A DNA stretch of 17,692 nt from Gemmatimonadaceae bacterium (GTDB taxonomy: Bacteria > Gemmatimonadota > Gemmatimonadetes > Gemmatimonadales > Gemmatimonadaceae), in contig JACMLI010000181.1 of NCBI GenBank assembly GCA_014379705.1, positions 1 through 17,692 on the forward strand. Reading direction: 5' to 3'. Shown here one piece after another: positions 7,998 through 15,899 of the stretch. The notes beneath the pieces are model-generated. The model saw only the letters and a program-made list of their open reading frames with translations, had not been told where the DNA came from and made no database searches. Numbering within the stretch: the first letter of the stretch is position 1; every line of letters begins with the position of its first letter. The position numbers and the translations under genes are program-made.

Positions 7998-8027
7998 CAG
8001 TTTGGGCAGATTCAGCAGTTGGGGCAG
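7998..8027. promoter_or_regulatory. Direct repeat in the 195-nt leader of the polysaccharide block
   Basis: The gap 7921-8115 between the second APS kinase and the ligase gene contains CAGTTTGGGCAG (7998-8009) and CAGTTGGGGCAG (8016-8027). These 12-mers differ at one base and are offset by 18 bp. They could be tandem half-sites for a regulator of the polysaccharide genes. TATACG at 7990-7995 lies just upstream but lacks a clear -35 partner. No gene is evident in the rest of the gap. Confidence 0.3.
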
Positions 8028-8115
8028 CAGCTCGGCCGCTTCCGTGGGAGCGGGTACTATTCTTGCCCCTGGTCCGTCGGGCGGGATTTTGAAGGGTCAC
8101 CCACATCTTCACAGC

Positions 8116-9489
8116 GTGAACGCGACAGCAGGCGCCCTGCCATTCCAGGGCCAGCAGGTCATCAACTACAAGCGGGCATTCGTGTTCGCTGTGACGGCGT
8201 ACATGCTGGTGTCGATGGCCCGCATTCACGAGATCGTCCCGCAGCTCGGCCCTCTGCGCCTTGGCATGCTCACCGGCATGATCGCGATCGCGACGGCCGT
8301 GTCGGCAATCCGGAAGGACATTCTCAGCTCCATTCTGGCCTCTCCGGTGACCAAGGGGCTGGCCGTGGTGGTGCTGTTCGCGGTGCTCACGATGCCGACC
8401 GGCGTCTGGCCGAAGGCGAGCTTCAACTACCTCTCGCGCACGTACTACAACGCGCTCCTGCTCTTCGTGCTCACCGCGGCGGTGTTCGCAGACCGTCGTG
8501 CGGCGCGCGTCATAATCACGGCCCTCGTGGCCGACGTCGCGCTCGCGGGAATGTACGCGCTGCTCCGTTCCGCGCCCGGCCGCTACGAGATGGGGTACAC
8601 GTACGACGCGAATGAGACCGCATCGCTCTTCGTCATGACCGTTCCGTGGGCGATCTACCTGCTGCTGACGGAGAAGGGCCTCCCGCGCTGGCTGGGTATG
8701 GCCGCCCTGCCGGTTTGCGCGATTGGTCTTCTCAAGACGGGTTCCCGGGGCGGGTTGCTGAGTGCCATGGCGCTCGTGCCTTTTCTGCTCGTCCTTGCGC
8801 CACCCAAGCGGCGCGCCCAATTCACCCTGCTGGTAGTGGCGGGCGCGCTCGTCACCGCCCTGTCGATGGGTGAACAGGCGGTGTTTCGCCTGCGCAAGGC
8901 GTTCGACACGACCGAGTACAACTACACAACGCGTGACGGCCGCATGGAGATCTGGAAACGCGGCGTGAGCTACATAAAAGGTTCGCCGTTGCTCGGCGTG
9001 GGCATCGACGGATTCCAGTACAAGGAGCTCCAGAGCAAGAAGAACGAGGGCTTCGGCGTGCGACAGGCCGCCGCACACAACATGTACATCCAGGTGGCAG
9101 CGGAGCTGGGATTGATCGGCTTCGGCGGGTTCCTCGCGATGTTGTTCGGAGGCCAGTACTCGTGCGTGCTCGCGCGACGCCGAGCGAAGCTTGCGATCTC
9201 CCGGGGGGGCGGCCCTGAGGCGGAGCGTGACTTGCTGCGGGCGAACATGGCCCAGGCGTCACTGTTCTCGCTGATGTGCAGCGGCTTCTTCCTCTCCCTC
9301 GGGTACTCCGCGATGGTGTATTTCGCCTCGGCAGTTCCCATCGGAGTCGCCATGATGGGTCACGGGGGGGGCACCCCTGGTCGTCCGATCGAGACAGTGC
9401 CACAGGCGCGGCTGCGCGGCATGCGCGGTTGGCGTTCAAGCCGGCCGGTTCCCGCTGGGTTCCACGGCATGAGCACACCGCAGCAATAA
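8116..9489 (+). CDS. O-antigen ligase / Wzy-type polymerase family membrane protein
   Basis: From the GTG at 8116 this is a 457-residue polytopic membrane protein with roughly ten to twelve hydrophobic segments. It carries the Wzy_C/O-antigen ligase signatures: KTGSRGGLLS in the middle of the protein, then a large extracytoplasmic loop with YTTRDGRMEIWKRG, LLGVGIDGF and AHNMYIQVAAELGLIG. The His of AHN (~321) is the residue found essential in WaaL enzymes. It would act in the periplasm on undecaprenyl-linked glycan, either polymerising it or transferring it to an acceptor; sequence alone does not separate these. The frame is open to a TTG at 8002, but the upstream residues are Gly/Ser-rich and unlike a conserved N-terminus. 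No strong ribosome binding site fixes the start. The last ~45 residues are polar and cytoplasmic-looking. Confidence 0.88.
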   Translation: MNATAGALPFQGQQVINYKRAFVFAVTAYMLVSMARIHEIVPQLGPLRLGMLTGMIAIATAVSAIRKDILSSILASPVTKGLAVVVLFAVLTMPTGVWPKASFNYLSRTYYNALLLFVLTAAVFADRRAARVIITALVADVALAGMYALLRSAPGRYEMGYTYDANETASLFVMTVPWAIYLLLTEKGLPRWLGMAALPVCAIGLLKTGSRGGLLSAMALVPFLLVLAPPKRRAQFTLLVVAGALVTALSMGEQAVFRLRKAFDTTEYNYTTRDGRMEIWKRGVSYIKGSPLLGVGIDGFQYKELQSKKNEGFGVRQAAAHNMYIQVAAELGLIGFGGFLAMLFGGQYSCVLARRRAKLAISRGGGPEAERDLLRANMAQASLFSLMCSGFFLSLGYSAMVYFASAVPIGVAMMGHGGGTPGRPIETVPQARLRGMRGWRSSRPVPAGFHGMSTPQQ

Positions 9490-9496
9490 CCCGGGC

Positions 9497-10621
9497 TTGC
9501 CGTCTCCCACGGTGGTCCAGGTCGTGCTCGAAATCGATCGCGGCGGGCTGGAGACGATGTGCGCGGACCTCGCGATCGAGCTCGTCGGCCGCGGCGTTCG
9601 CTCGGTCGTGATCGGGCTCGATCGCGGCGGCGGCCTTGAACCGCGCCTTGCCGAGCATGGCGTGGAGTTCGTGAACATGGGGGGGCGGCGCCTGCGCGAT
9701 CCTCGCTTCCATGTGCGCGTGGCCTCGACCATCCGCTCGTTCAAGCCCGCGGCCGTGCACACCCACAGCTTCGGACCGTTGGTGTATGCGGTGCCCGCGA
9801 CGTGGATGGGCGGACGACCGCGGCTGGTGAACACCGAACACTCCATCGAGTACCTCCTCGAGCGCGGCGACTTCCGGCGCGTGTTGCGCTTCATGTCGCG
9901 ATCCATCGACCAGTTCGTGGTGCTCGGGGAGCGCATGCGGCGCTACTACCAGGACGAGATCGGCGTGGACGCCGCCCGGTTGCGCGTGATCCCCACTGGC
10001 GTGATGCCCCTGGCGGTGGCCACGGCGTCCGAGCGCGCGGCCGCGCGCGCAGCCCTCGGTTTGGGGGACGGGTTCCTCGTCACGACCGTCGGACGCCTCG
10101 CGCCAGAGAAGAACTTCCCGATGCTGATCGATGCGTTTGCGCGCGCCACGCCGGGTGACCCGACGGCACGACTCGTCTTCGTCGGCGATGGCGCCGAGCG
10201 TGACGCCCTCGAACGGCAGGCCGCCGACGCGGGCATCGCGGAGCGGGTGCATTTTCTTGGCTGGCGGAAGGACGTCGGTGCGCTGCTCCCCGCGTTCGAC
10301 CTCTTTGTGTTGTCGTCGTTCTCCGAGGGGCTGCCCATGTCGATGCTGGAGGCCATGTCGGCCGGCGTACCGATCGTGAGCACGGCGGTGGGGGACATTC
10401 CCGAGGTGATCACCGATGGCGAAACGGGTCGGCTCGTGCCAGGGAAGGACACCGAATCGCTCGCCACCGCGATCGCGGCGATGCACGCATCCCGTGACGA
10501 GCGCGCCCGGATCGGGACCGCAGGACGCCAGCTCGTGATCGCGCGCTACAGTCGCGCCGCGATGGTCGAGGCGTACCTCGAAGCCTATGGCCTCGGGGCA
10601 CGTCCTCCAGTCGCTGCCTGA
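9497..10621 (+). CDS. GT4-family glycosyltransferase
   Basis: This is a 374-residue GT-B fold glycosyltransferase, a usual length for the family. The N-terminal acceptor domain (~1-170) contains the glycine-rich loop IDRGGLETM near the start and the conserved HTHSFGPLV and NTEHS segments. The C-terminal donor domain has GRLAPEKN at 199-206, whose Arg200 and Lys205 are the expected phosphate-contacting residues. It also has the EX7E pair Glu277/Glu285 (SEGLPMSMLEAMSAG), typical of retaining GT4 enzymes. It has no membrane helix and probably acts at the cytoplasmic membrane face, building a lipid-linked glycan. The start is a TTG 7 nt after the ligase stop; a GTG at 9512 is an alternative. The donor and acceptor sugars cannot be inferred. 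Confidence 0.93.
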   Translation: MPSPTVVQVVLEIDRGGLETMCADLAIELVGRGVRSVVIGLDRGGGLEPRLAEHGVEFVNMGGRRLRDPRFHVRVASTIRSFKPAAVHTHSFGPLVYAVPATWMGGRPRLVNTEHSIEYLLERGDFRRVLRFMSRSIDQFVVLGERMRRYYQDEIGVDAARLRVIPTGVMPLAVATASERAAARAALGLGDGFLVTTVGRLAPEKNFPMLIDAFARATPGDPTARLVFVGDGAERDALERQAADAGIAERVHFLGWRKDVGALLPAFDLFVLSSFSEGLPMSMLEAMSAGVPIVSTAVGDIPEVITDGETGRLVPGKDTESLATAIAAMHASRDERARIGTAGRQLVIARYSRAAMVEAYLEAYGLGARPPVAA

Positions 10622-10633
10622 CGAGAACGCGCC

Positions 10634-12022
10634 GTGCTCTTCAACAGCGTCATCTTCCTCTTTGCGTTCCTCCCGATCACGTACCTCGTGTTCTGGGGAC
10701 TGCGTGCCAAGCAGGCCCGGTACATCTGGCTGACGCTGACCGGCTACATCTTCTACGGGTACTGGGATCCGCGCTTCTGCCTGCTGATGGCGTTCTCCAC
10801 GCTCGTCAGCTACTTCGCGGGGCTCGGCTTCCTCAAGTACACGAACCCGAAGCAACGAAAGCTCTGCCTGGTCATCCCGATCGCGGTCGACCTGCTGATG
10901 CTGGCGTTCTTCAAGTACTTCAACTTTGCACTCGACTCGGTGCGCGGGATCGGGGGATGGTTCGGGGCCGACGTGGCCCTGCCACACCTCAACATCATCC
11001 TGCCCGTCGGGATCTCGTTCTACACGTTCCACACGATCACGTACATCGTGGACGCGTACCGCGGCGTGATCACGCCGACGCGCAACTTCTTCGAGTTCTC
11101 GACCTACGTCTCGCTCTTCTCGCAGCTGGTGGCGGGGCCGATCGTGCGCTTCCGCCAGGTGGAGGCGGACCTCGAGGCGCTCGACAACGCGTCGCGCACC
11201 CGCTGGATCGTTCCCGGCGTGCAGTTCTTCCTCGTGGGCCTCGTGGAAAAGGTGCTGATCGCCGATTCGATCGCCGCGTTCGTCGATCCGGCGCTGCAGA
11301 ACTGGGACGCGCTCTCGACGCTCGGCACCTGGATGGCGATGCTGGGCTACACGTTCCAGCTGTACTTCGACTTCTCCGGCTACAGCTCCATGGCCGTGGG
11401 CCTCGGCTACCTGTTCGGGATCCGCATCCCCCGGAACTTCAACTCGCCGTACAAGGCGCTCGACCCGTCGGACTTCTGGCAGCGCTGGCACATCTCGCTC
11501 TCGAGCGTGCTGCGCGACTACCTGTACATCCCGCTCGGCGGGAACCGGAACGGCACCTTCCAGACATATCGCAACCTGATGATCACGATGCTCCTCGGCG
11601 GCCTGTGGCACGGGGCGTCGTGGGTGTTCGTGATCTGGGGCGCGTACCACGGCCTGCTGCTCTGTGCCTATCGCGTGTTCGACACGCAGTGGAATGCCCT
11701 TCCACGCGTCGCGCGGCAACTCGGCATGTTCTTCCTGGTGGTGATCGGCTGGGTGTTCTTCCGGGCGACGTCGTTCTCCATGGCCACGGGATTGTTGCGC
11801 CAGATGTTCGTGCCGACCGAAGGCATCCTCGTGCCGGGATCGACCCTGGCCGCGCTGGCCATCGGCGTTGCCGCGTGGTGGTCGATGATCGGACCGAACG
11901 CATTCGACCTCGAGGTGCGTGACACGTGGCCGCGGCGCGTCGCGTTCGTGGCGGCGTTCGCCGCGTGCCTGGCGATCATCGCCGGCACGCGCTCGTCGCC
12001 CTTCCTCTACTTCCAGTTCTGA
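10634..12022 (+). CDS. MBOAT-family membrane O-acyltransferase (AlgI-like)
   Basis: This 462-residue polytopic membrane protein belongs to the MBOAT family in the AlgI/PatA/WssH branch. Characteristic segments appear in order: an N-terminal MLFNSVIFLFAFLPI opening, YGYWDPRF, LPVGISFYTFHTITYIVD, QLVAGPIVRF, FDFSGYSSMAVGLG, then SDFWQRWHISLS (His286) and LGGLWHGASW (His326). His326 corresponds to the invariant catalytic histidine. Such proteins move an acyl group, usually acetyl, from a cytoplasmic donor across the membrane for O-acylation of an exported polysaccharide. It begins with GTG 12 nt after the GT4 gene and ends 2 nt before an SGNH-type gene, the classic pairing for a two-part O-acetylation machine. 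Confidence 0.95.
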   Translation: MLFNSVIFLFAFLPITYLVFWGLRAKQARYIWLTLTGYIFYGYWDPRFCLLMAFSTLVSYFAGLGFLKYTNPKQRKLCLVIPIAVDLLMLAFFKYFNFALDSVRGIGGWFGADVALPHLNIILPVGISFYTFHTITYIVDAYRGVITPTRNFFEFSTYVSLFSQLVAGPIVRFRQVEADLEALDNASRTRWIVPGVQFFLVGLVEKVLIADSIAAFVDPALQNWDALSTLGTWMAMLGYTFQLYFDFSGYSSMAVGLGYLFGIRIPRNFNSPYKALDPSDFWQRWHISLSSVLRDYLYIPLGGNRNGTFQTYRNLMITMLLGGLWHGASWVFVIWGAYHGLLLCAYRVFDTQWNALPRVARQLGMFFLVVIGWVFFRATSFSMATGLLRQMFVPTEGILVPGSTLAALAIGVAAWWSMIGPNAFDLEVRDTWPRRVAFVAAFAACLAIIAGTRSSPFLYFQF

Positions 12023-12024
12023 CG

Positions 12025-13200
12025 ATGGCTGCCTCGTCTTCCGGAGCGCCGCTCCCGGCCGTCGTTGTGCCCCCGCCGGGTGGGCGATGGCGCTGGATTC
12101 CCATCGTGGTCGTGGGACTCGCCATGCTCGAAGTGGCGAGCCGAGTGGAGGATCGCGTGTCGTACGGCATGCCGATCCTGACGCGCATCGAGACGTCGAA
12201 TGACCTCGTGCTTCGTGACACCGTCGGCGCGCGCGGCCGGCCTAACGCGATCTTCCGTCGCTGGAAGCTCGACAGCCTCGGTTTCCGCGGTCCCGACATT
12301 CCGGTCACGCCCGCGCCGGGCGTCGTCCGCATCGTGACGGCGGGCGCATCGGAGACCTTTGGCCTCTACGAGGCGGCGAACAAGGAGTACCCGCGCCAGC
12401 TGGAAGACTCGCTCCGCTCACGCGTCGCGGCGTCGTGCCCGGGGAGCGATGCCCCGAAGGTCGAGGTCGTGAACGCAGCCCTTCCCGGCATGGCCCTGCC
12501 CTCGCTCGCGCATCACCTGACGCGGGTCATCGCGCGGATCCAGCCCTCGGTCGTCGTCATCTATGCGTCGCCGGGATTCTACCTGAACGACCGGGCGCCC
12601 GCGCTGGCGCGCAACGTCCGCAGCGACACCGCGCTGCGGCCCCGCAAGGCATACAGCCTTCGCTTTGTCGACCGCGTCTCGACGCAACTCAAGGCGCTGG
12701 CCCCCGCACCACTGCTCACGTGGTCGCGCCAGCGCGTGACGCGCTTCACGCTCAGGAAGTATCCCGACGACTGGCGCTTCAAGGACGTCCCTGCCGATCG
12801 TGTGCAGCAGTACGAAGACGACCTGCGCGCGACGGTCGGTGCCGTGCGCGCCATTGGCGCGCAACCGCTGCTCGCGACGTATGTCAATGCGACGATGGCG
12901 CCCGGGTTCAACGACCCGGACCTGCTGGTTGCGTGGGAGTACCAGTTTCCGCGCGCGCCGCAGCAGGTGATCCCGGCCTTCCACGCCGAGGCGACACGAC
13001 GCACCGCCCAGGTAGCGGCGGATTCGGCCGTGGCGCTCGTGGATCTCGAGCGCGCCTTCGAGGGGCACTGGGACGGTGCCTTCGCCGACTTCGTCCACTT
13101 CACCAATGCGGGCTCGGCGACCGTGGCCTCGGCGCTGACGAGCGCGCTGGTCACGCCGGGCACCGACTCGGGCTGCGCGATCCGTCCGGCGTCGCGTTAG
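12025..13200 (+). CDS. SGNH/GDSL-type protein, probable acyltransferase partner of MBOAT
   Basis: From ATG 12025, 2 nt after the MBOAT stop, this encodes 391 residues. The frame is open upstream, but that part lies inside the MBOAT gene. One hydrophobic segment at ~25-42 (IPIVVVGLAMLEVASRV) looks like a signal anchor. The SGNH blocks are GASETFG with Ser109, NAALPG near 150, and DFVH with Asp355 and His358, giving the Ser-Asp-His triad. The domain would face the periplasm. In alginate, peptidoglycan and cellulose systems, MBOAT proteins hand acetyl groups to SGNH-type partners (AlgJ/AlgX, PatB). The same role on the glycan made here is likely. Esterase activity is the alternative. Confidence 0.85.
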   Translation: MAASSSGAPLPAVVVPPPGGRWRWIPIVVVGLAMLEVASRVEDRVSYGMPILTRIETSNDLVLRDTVGARGRPNAIFRRWKLDSLGFRGPDIPVTPAPGVVRIVTAGASETFGLYEAANKEYPRQLEDSLRSRVAASCPGSDAPKVEVVNAALPGMALPSLAHHLTRVIARIQPSVVVIYASPGFYLNDRAPALARNVRSDTALRPRKAYSLRFVDRVSTQLKALAPAPLLTWSRQRVTRFTLRKYPDDWRFKDVPADRVQQYEDDLRATVGAVRAIGAQPLLATYVNATMAPGFNDPDLLVAWEYQFPRAPQQVIPAFHAEATRRTAQVAADSAVALVDLERAFEGHWDGAFADFVHFTNAGSATVASALTSALVTPGTDSGCAIRPASR

Positions 13201-13221
13201 GTTACCGCCAATGACTGCCAC

Positions 13222-14586
13222 GTGAACGGCGCCGACCCGGAGGCCCTCAGCCTCGGAGGCCTGATCCGGCGGGCGCGCGCGCGCCTGAGCGGCGGCGGCG
13301 TGGGTGCGTCGATGACGCGCGGCGCCCTGGTGTCGCTGGTCATCCAGGTGGCCGGTGCCGGGCTCTCGTTCGTCGGGCAGATCGTGTTGTCGCGCTCGTT
13401 AGGGCAGGAGGCCTTTGGCGTCTATCTCGTGGCCCTCGCCGCCATGAACGCGGCGCAGGTGCTCGGGCGGCTCGAGCTCGACGCGGCCGCCACGCGATTC
13501 ATTGGCGCGTACATGGCCACGCAGCGCTGGGAGCTGGCGCGTGGGTTCGTGAGGTGGAGCCGACTCACGATGACGAAGGCCAGCCTCGCGGTGGTGACCG
13601 TCGGGGCCATCATCGTCGTGATCGCCTACGACCGCCTGGCCACCAAGCATCCGCAGCTGCCGGGGGCGCTGCTGGCGGCGTGCGTGTTGCTGCCGTTCAA
13701 CGCCCGCCTGATCCTCAACGGCGCCTACCTCCAGGGCCTCAAGCACTACGCCGAGGCCCTGGTGGCCGGCACGATCGTGCGCCCACTGCTGTTGATGCTG
13801 GTGCTCGGCACCGCGTGGCTTGGCTTCGGCAAGCACTTCTCGGCCACCACGGGCGTGCTGGTGAACGCGGGGGCTGCCACGGCGAGCCTGGGGCTCACGT
13901 GGTTCTTCCTGCGACGTCTCTGGCCCCAGCCGATGCAGGTGGCCGAGCCCGCGTACGAGAAGAGCGCGTGGTGGAAGGCGGTCAGCGGAATGATCGTGGT
14001 CGGTGTGTCGCAGATGGTGGTGTCGCAGACGATCGACCTCATCGTCATCGGCACGTTCCTGAGCACGTCCGAGTCGGCGCTGTATGGCGCCGCGTCGAGC
14101 CTGACGCTGCTGCTCAACTTCGGGCAGATGTCGGTGAACTTCGTGGCGGCGCCGATGATCGCGGATTTCCATGCTCGCGGCCGCACGCACGAGTTGCAGC
14201 GGATGGTGCGGCTGGTGATGGCGGCGAGTGCGATCGTGACGGTACCGGTGCTCCTGGGTCTCGTGCTCTTCGGCCACTCCATCCTGCGCCTGTACGGCCC
14301 GACGTTCGATGCGGCGTATCCGGTGCTGATGGTGCTGGCGGCGGCGAGTGCGTGGGTGAGCCTGGTGGGCTCGCTCGCCGGCTTCCTGCTGACGATGACG
14401 GACTACCAGCGCGATGCCGCGCGGATCATCGGGGCGAGCGCGGCGCTGAACCTCGTGCTGACGTTGTTCCTGACGCCGATGTTCGGGATGCTGGGCACGG
14501 CGACGGCGACGTTGATCGCGACGGTCGCGCGCGGGCTGGGGCTGGCAATCTTCATCCGCCGGCGGATGGGGTTGCGGCTCATTTAG
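13222..14586 (+). CDS. Wzx-like lipid-linked oligosaccharide flippase
   Basis: This 454-residue protein has about twelve to fourteen hydrophobic segments in the arrangement of the polysaccharide transporter/MOP superfamily. A soluble leader of ~30 residues precedes the conserved start MTRGALVSLVIQVAGAGLSF. Then come QIVLSRSLGQEAFGVYLVAL, LELDAAATRFIGAYMA, and a second half beginning after EKSAWWKAVSGMIVVG. It would move undecaprenyl-pyrophosphate-linked glycan to the periplasmic face, upstream of the ligase/polymerase. The annotated start is GTG at 13222, 21 nt after the SGNH gene. ATG 13312 would give only the conserved core and cannot be excluded. It is the last gene of the polysaccharide block on this strand before the repeat array. 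Confidence 0.92.
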   Translation: MNGADPEALSLGGLIRRARARLSGGGVGASMTRGALVSLVIQVAGAGLSFVGQIVLSRSLGQEAFGVYLVALAAMNAAQVLGRLELDAAATRFIGAYMATQRWELARGFVRWSRLTMTKASLAVVTVGAIIVVIAYDRLATKHPQLPGALLAACVLLPFNARLILNGAYLQGLKHYAEALVAGTIVRPLLLMLVLGTAWLGFGKHFSATTGVLVNAGAATASLGLTWFFLRRLWPQPMQVAEPAYEKSAWWKAVSGMIVVGVSQMVVSQTIDLIVIGTFLSTSESALYGAASSLTLLLNFGQMSVNFVAAPMIADFHARGRTHELQRMVRLVMAASAIVTVPVLLGLVLFGHSILRLYGPTFDAAYPVLMVLAAASAWVSLVGSLAGFLLTMTDYQRDAARIIGASAALNLVLTLFLTPMFGMLGTATATLIATVARGLGLAIFIRRRMGLRLI

Positions 14587-14654
14587 GCCCCGTCGCCCAT
14601 CGACTCCTGATCGTTGCGCAACCGTCGCCGCTTCAAGCCACCCAGGAGGACATT

Positions 14655-15500
14655 CGGCCCGTATCGACTGGCCCTGGAGGCCGATCCACGCGCGTTCCTA
14701 CGATCCGAAGTCGCGTCATACCGATCGGCGTCGCGCAATACCAATCGGAGCGGCCTCGTACCGATCGAACGCCTTTCATCGCGATCGGGATACCCACCCT
14801 CAAAAGCGTAGAAGCCTCATCCCGCCTGCGAGGCCCGTCGTCCCTCCACCGAAGCCCGCGATCTCCACTGACAGGCACGCGAGAACTCTGACGAGGCGCC
14901 TCGTATCACCCTGCCGCCTCGTCGGACCAATCGGCAGACGCCGCATCCCGCCCTCGATGGACGCACTACCGATCGCATGATCGCGCGGACCAATCCGAAT
15001 GCGCGTCATTCCGTCGTCGAAGGGCGCCGTACCATCCGGGACTTGGCCCATACCATCCCGACGCACGCCCGAATCAGCGCGAGGCGCGCCATTCCGCCCG
15101 TGAAGGGCGTCGTACCACAACGGCATCGAGCCTACCGAAACACAGACACCCCATCGATCCCGCGACGCGCGTGATACCAGTCCCGAAGGCACTCAGGAAA
15201 ACCGCCGCCATCCCGTAGACCTGCCAACGCCGGCCGTACCGATCGACAAACGGGCCGTACCCGGACGCCACGACATCGTACCTGCCGAGAGAGACCGCGG
15301 AACGCCGGCCCCTCGCTCCGTACCAGGCCTTCGAGGCGTTTTCGCTCCGGCACGGTGCTGCATACCGGTGCGCACGAACGACCTCGTGCCGACGAATCGC
15401 GCCGTACCCGTTTCCGCGGCGACCGCGCGCGGGTGAAACGGGCCATACCATCTCCCCGCGGGCGATCCCCTTGGTGAAATCCTCCGTACCACTGGCCGCC
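14655..15500. repeat. Phased array of degenerate ~21-bp direct repeats with TACC core
   Basis: This stretch of ~845 bases is a tandem array with a 20-21 bp step. TACC begins at 14719, 14739, 14759, 14967, 15030, 15051, 15113, 15133, 15175, 15237, 15258, 15279, 15321, 15363, 15405, 15446 and 15487. Every interval is close to a multiple of 20-21. Degenerate cores in the same phase fill many gaps, for example TCCC 14820 and 14841, GACC 14925 and 14988, and TTCC 15009 and 15092. Only one TACC (14791) is out of phase. All are in one orientation; a rough unit is GSGCCRTACCRNYCG plus six variable bases. In five units GAA precedes TACC by exactly eight bases (15019, 15102, 15394, 15435, 15476). Period 20 at the left end changes to 21 further right. 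Flanking parts of each unit are strongly diverged, unlike CRISPR repeats. No gene can be supported here. Traces may extend to ~15600. Confidence 0.85.
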
Positions 15501-15756
15501 GCGTGAGGACGGTCGTTGCGGCCTCGCCGAAATGTTCCGCGGACCACGAGCGCCGCGCCGAGGGGCCCGTGCTTCCTCGAAGGCCGAACGCCCACGAGCG
15601 GAATGCGCCAAAGACCAGCTGCGGGGGGCGTCGGGGCACGAAAGATCCGACTTTTCACCGAAACGCTGCTCAGAATCGGCTTTTTTCTGCGTTGATAGGA
15701 TAGACACATCGGCGAACGAAGAGACACCGCAGGAACACAACCTGTTCACAGAGCCA

Positions 15757-15787
15757 CCTAAGAATCGAGCATCGCGAGCGTCTTAGG
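15757..15787 (+). promoter_or_regulatory. Inverted repeat in leader of the helical-protein gene
   Basis: CCTAAGA (15757-15763) and TCTTAGG (15781-15787) form a perfect 7-bp inverted repeat around 17 bases. It ends immediately before a purine-rich ribosome-binding stretch (AGGAG at 15791 and 15797). In RNA it could form a stem that affects access to that site; as DNA it could be an operator. The rest of 15500-15756 shows decayed repeat units and no gene. Confidence 0.35.
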
Positions 15788-15899
15788 AGTAGGAGCAGGA
15801 GAAATGGCAATTCCGCCATCGATCGCAGCAGGGGTCAACGAGCGCTGGCCCACGCTGATGCTCCTGGCAGGACAAGCGCTCATTGGAAGGAGACGTGTT

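Noticed and set aside
8852..11719. Very long open frame on the minus strand (955 codons)
   Set aside because: It lies antisense to the ligase, GT4 and MBOAT genes, which have clear family motifs; its Arg/His/Asp/Val-rich content is the usual artefact of antisense GC-rich coding DNA.
14613..14622. Palindrome GTTGCGCAAC after the flippase gene as a terminator
   Set aside because: There is no loop and no T-tract, so it is unlikely to terminate transcription; kept only as a chance palindrome.
14655..15500. CRISPR array
   Set aside because: No unit is repeated identically, the step is only 20-21 bp, there are no distinct spacers, and no cas gene is present.
15733..15747. LexA-like operator GAACA-N5-TGTTC
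   Set aside because: The spacing (GAAC-N7-GTTC) does not fit the well-known GAAC-N4-GTTC box; a single short inverted repeat is weak evidence.
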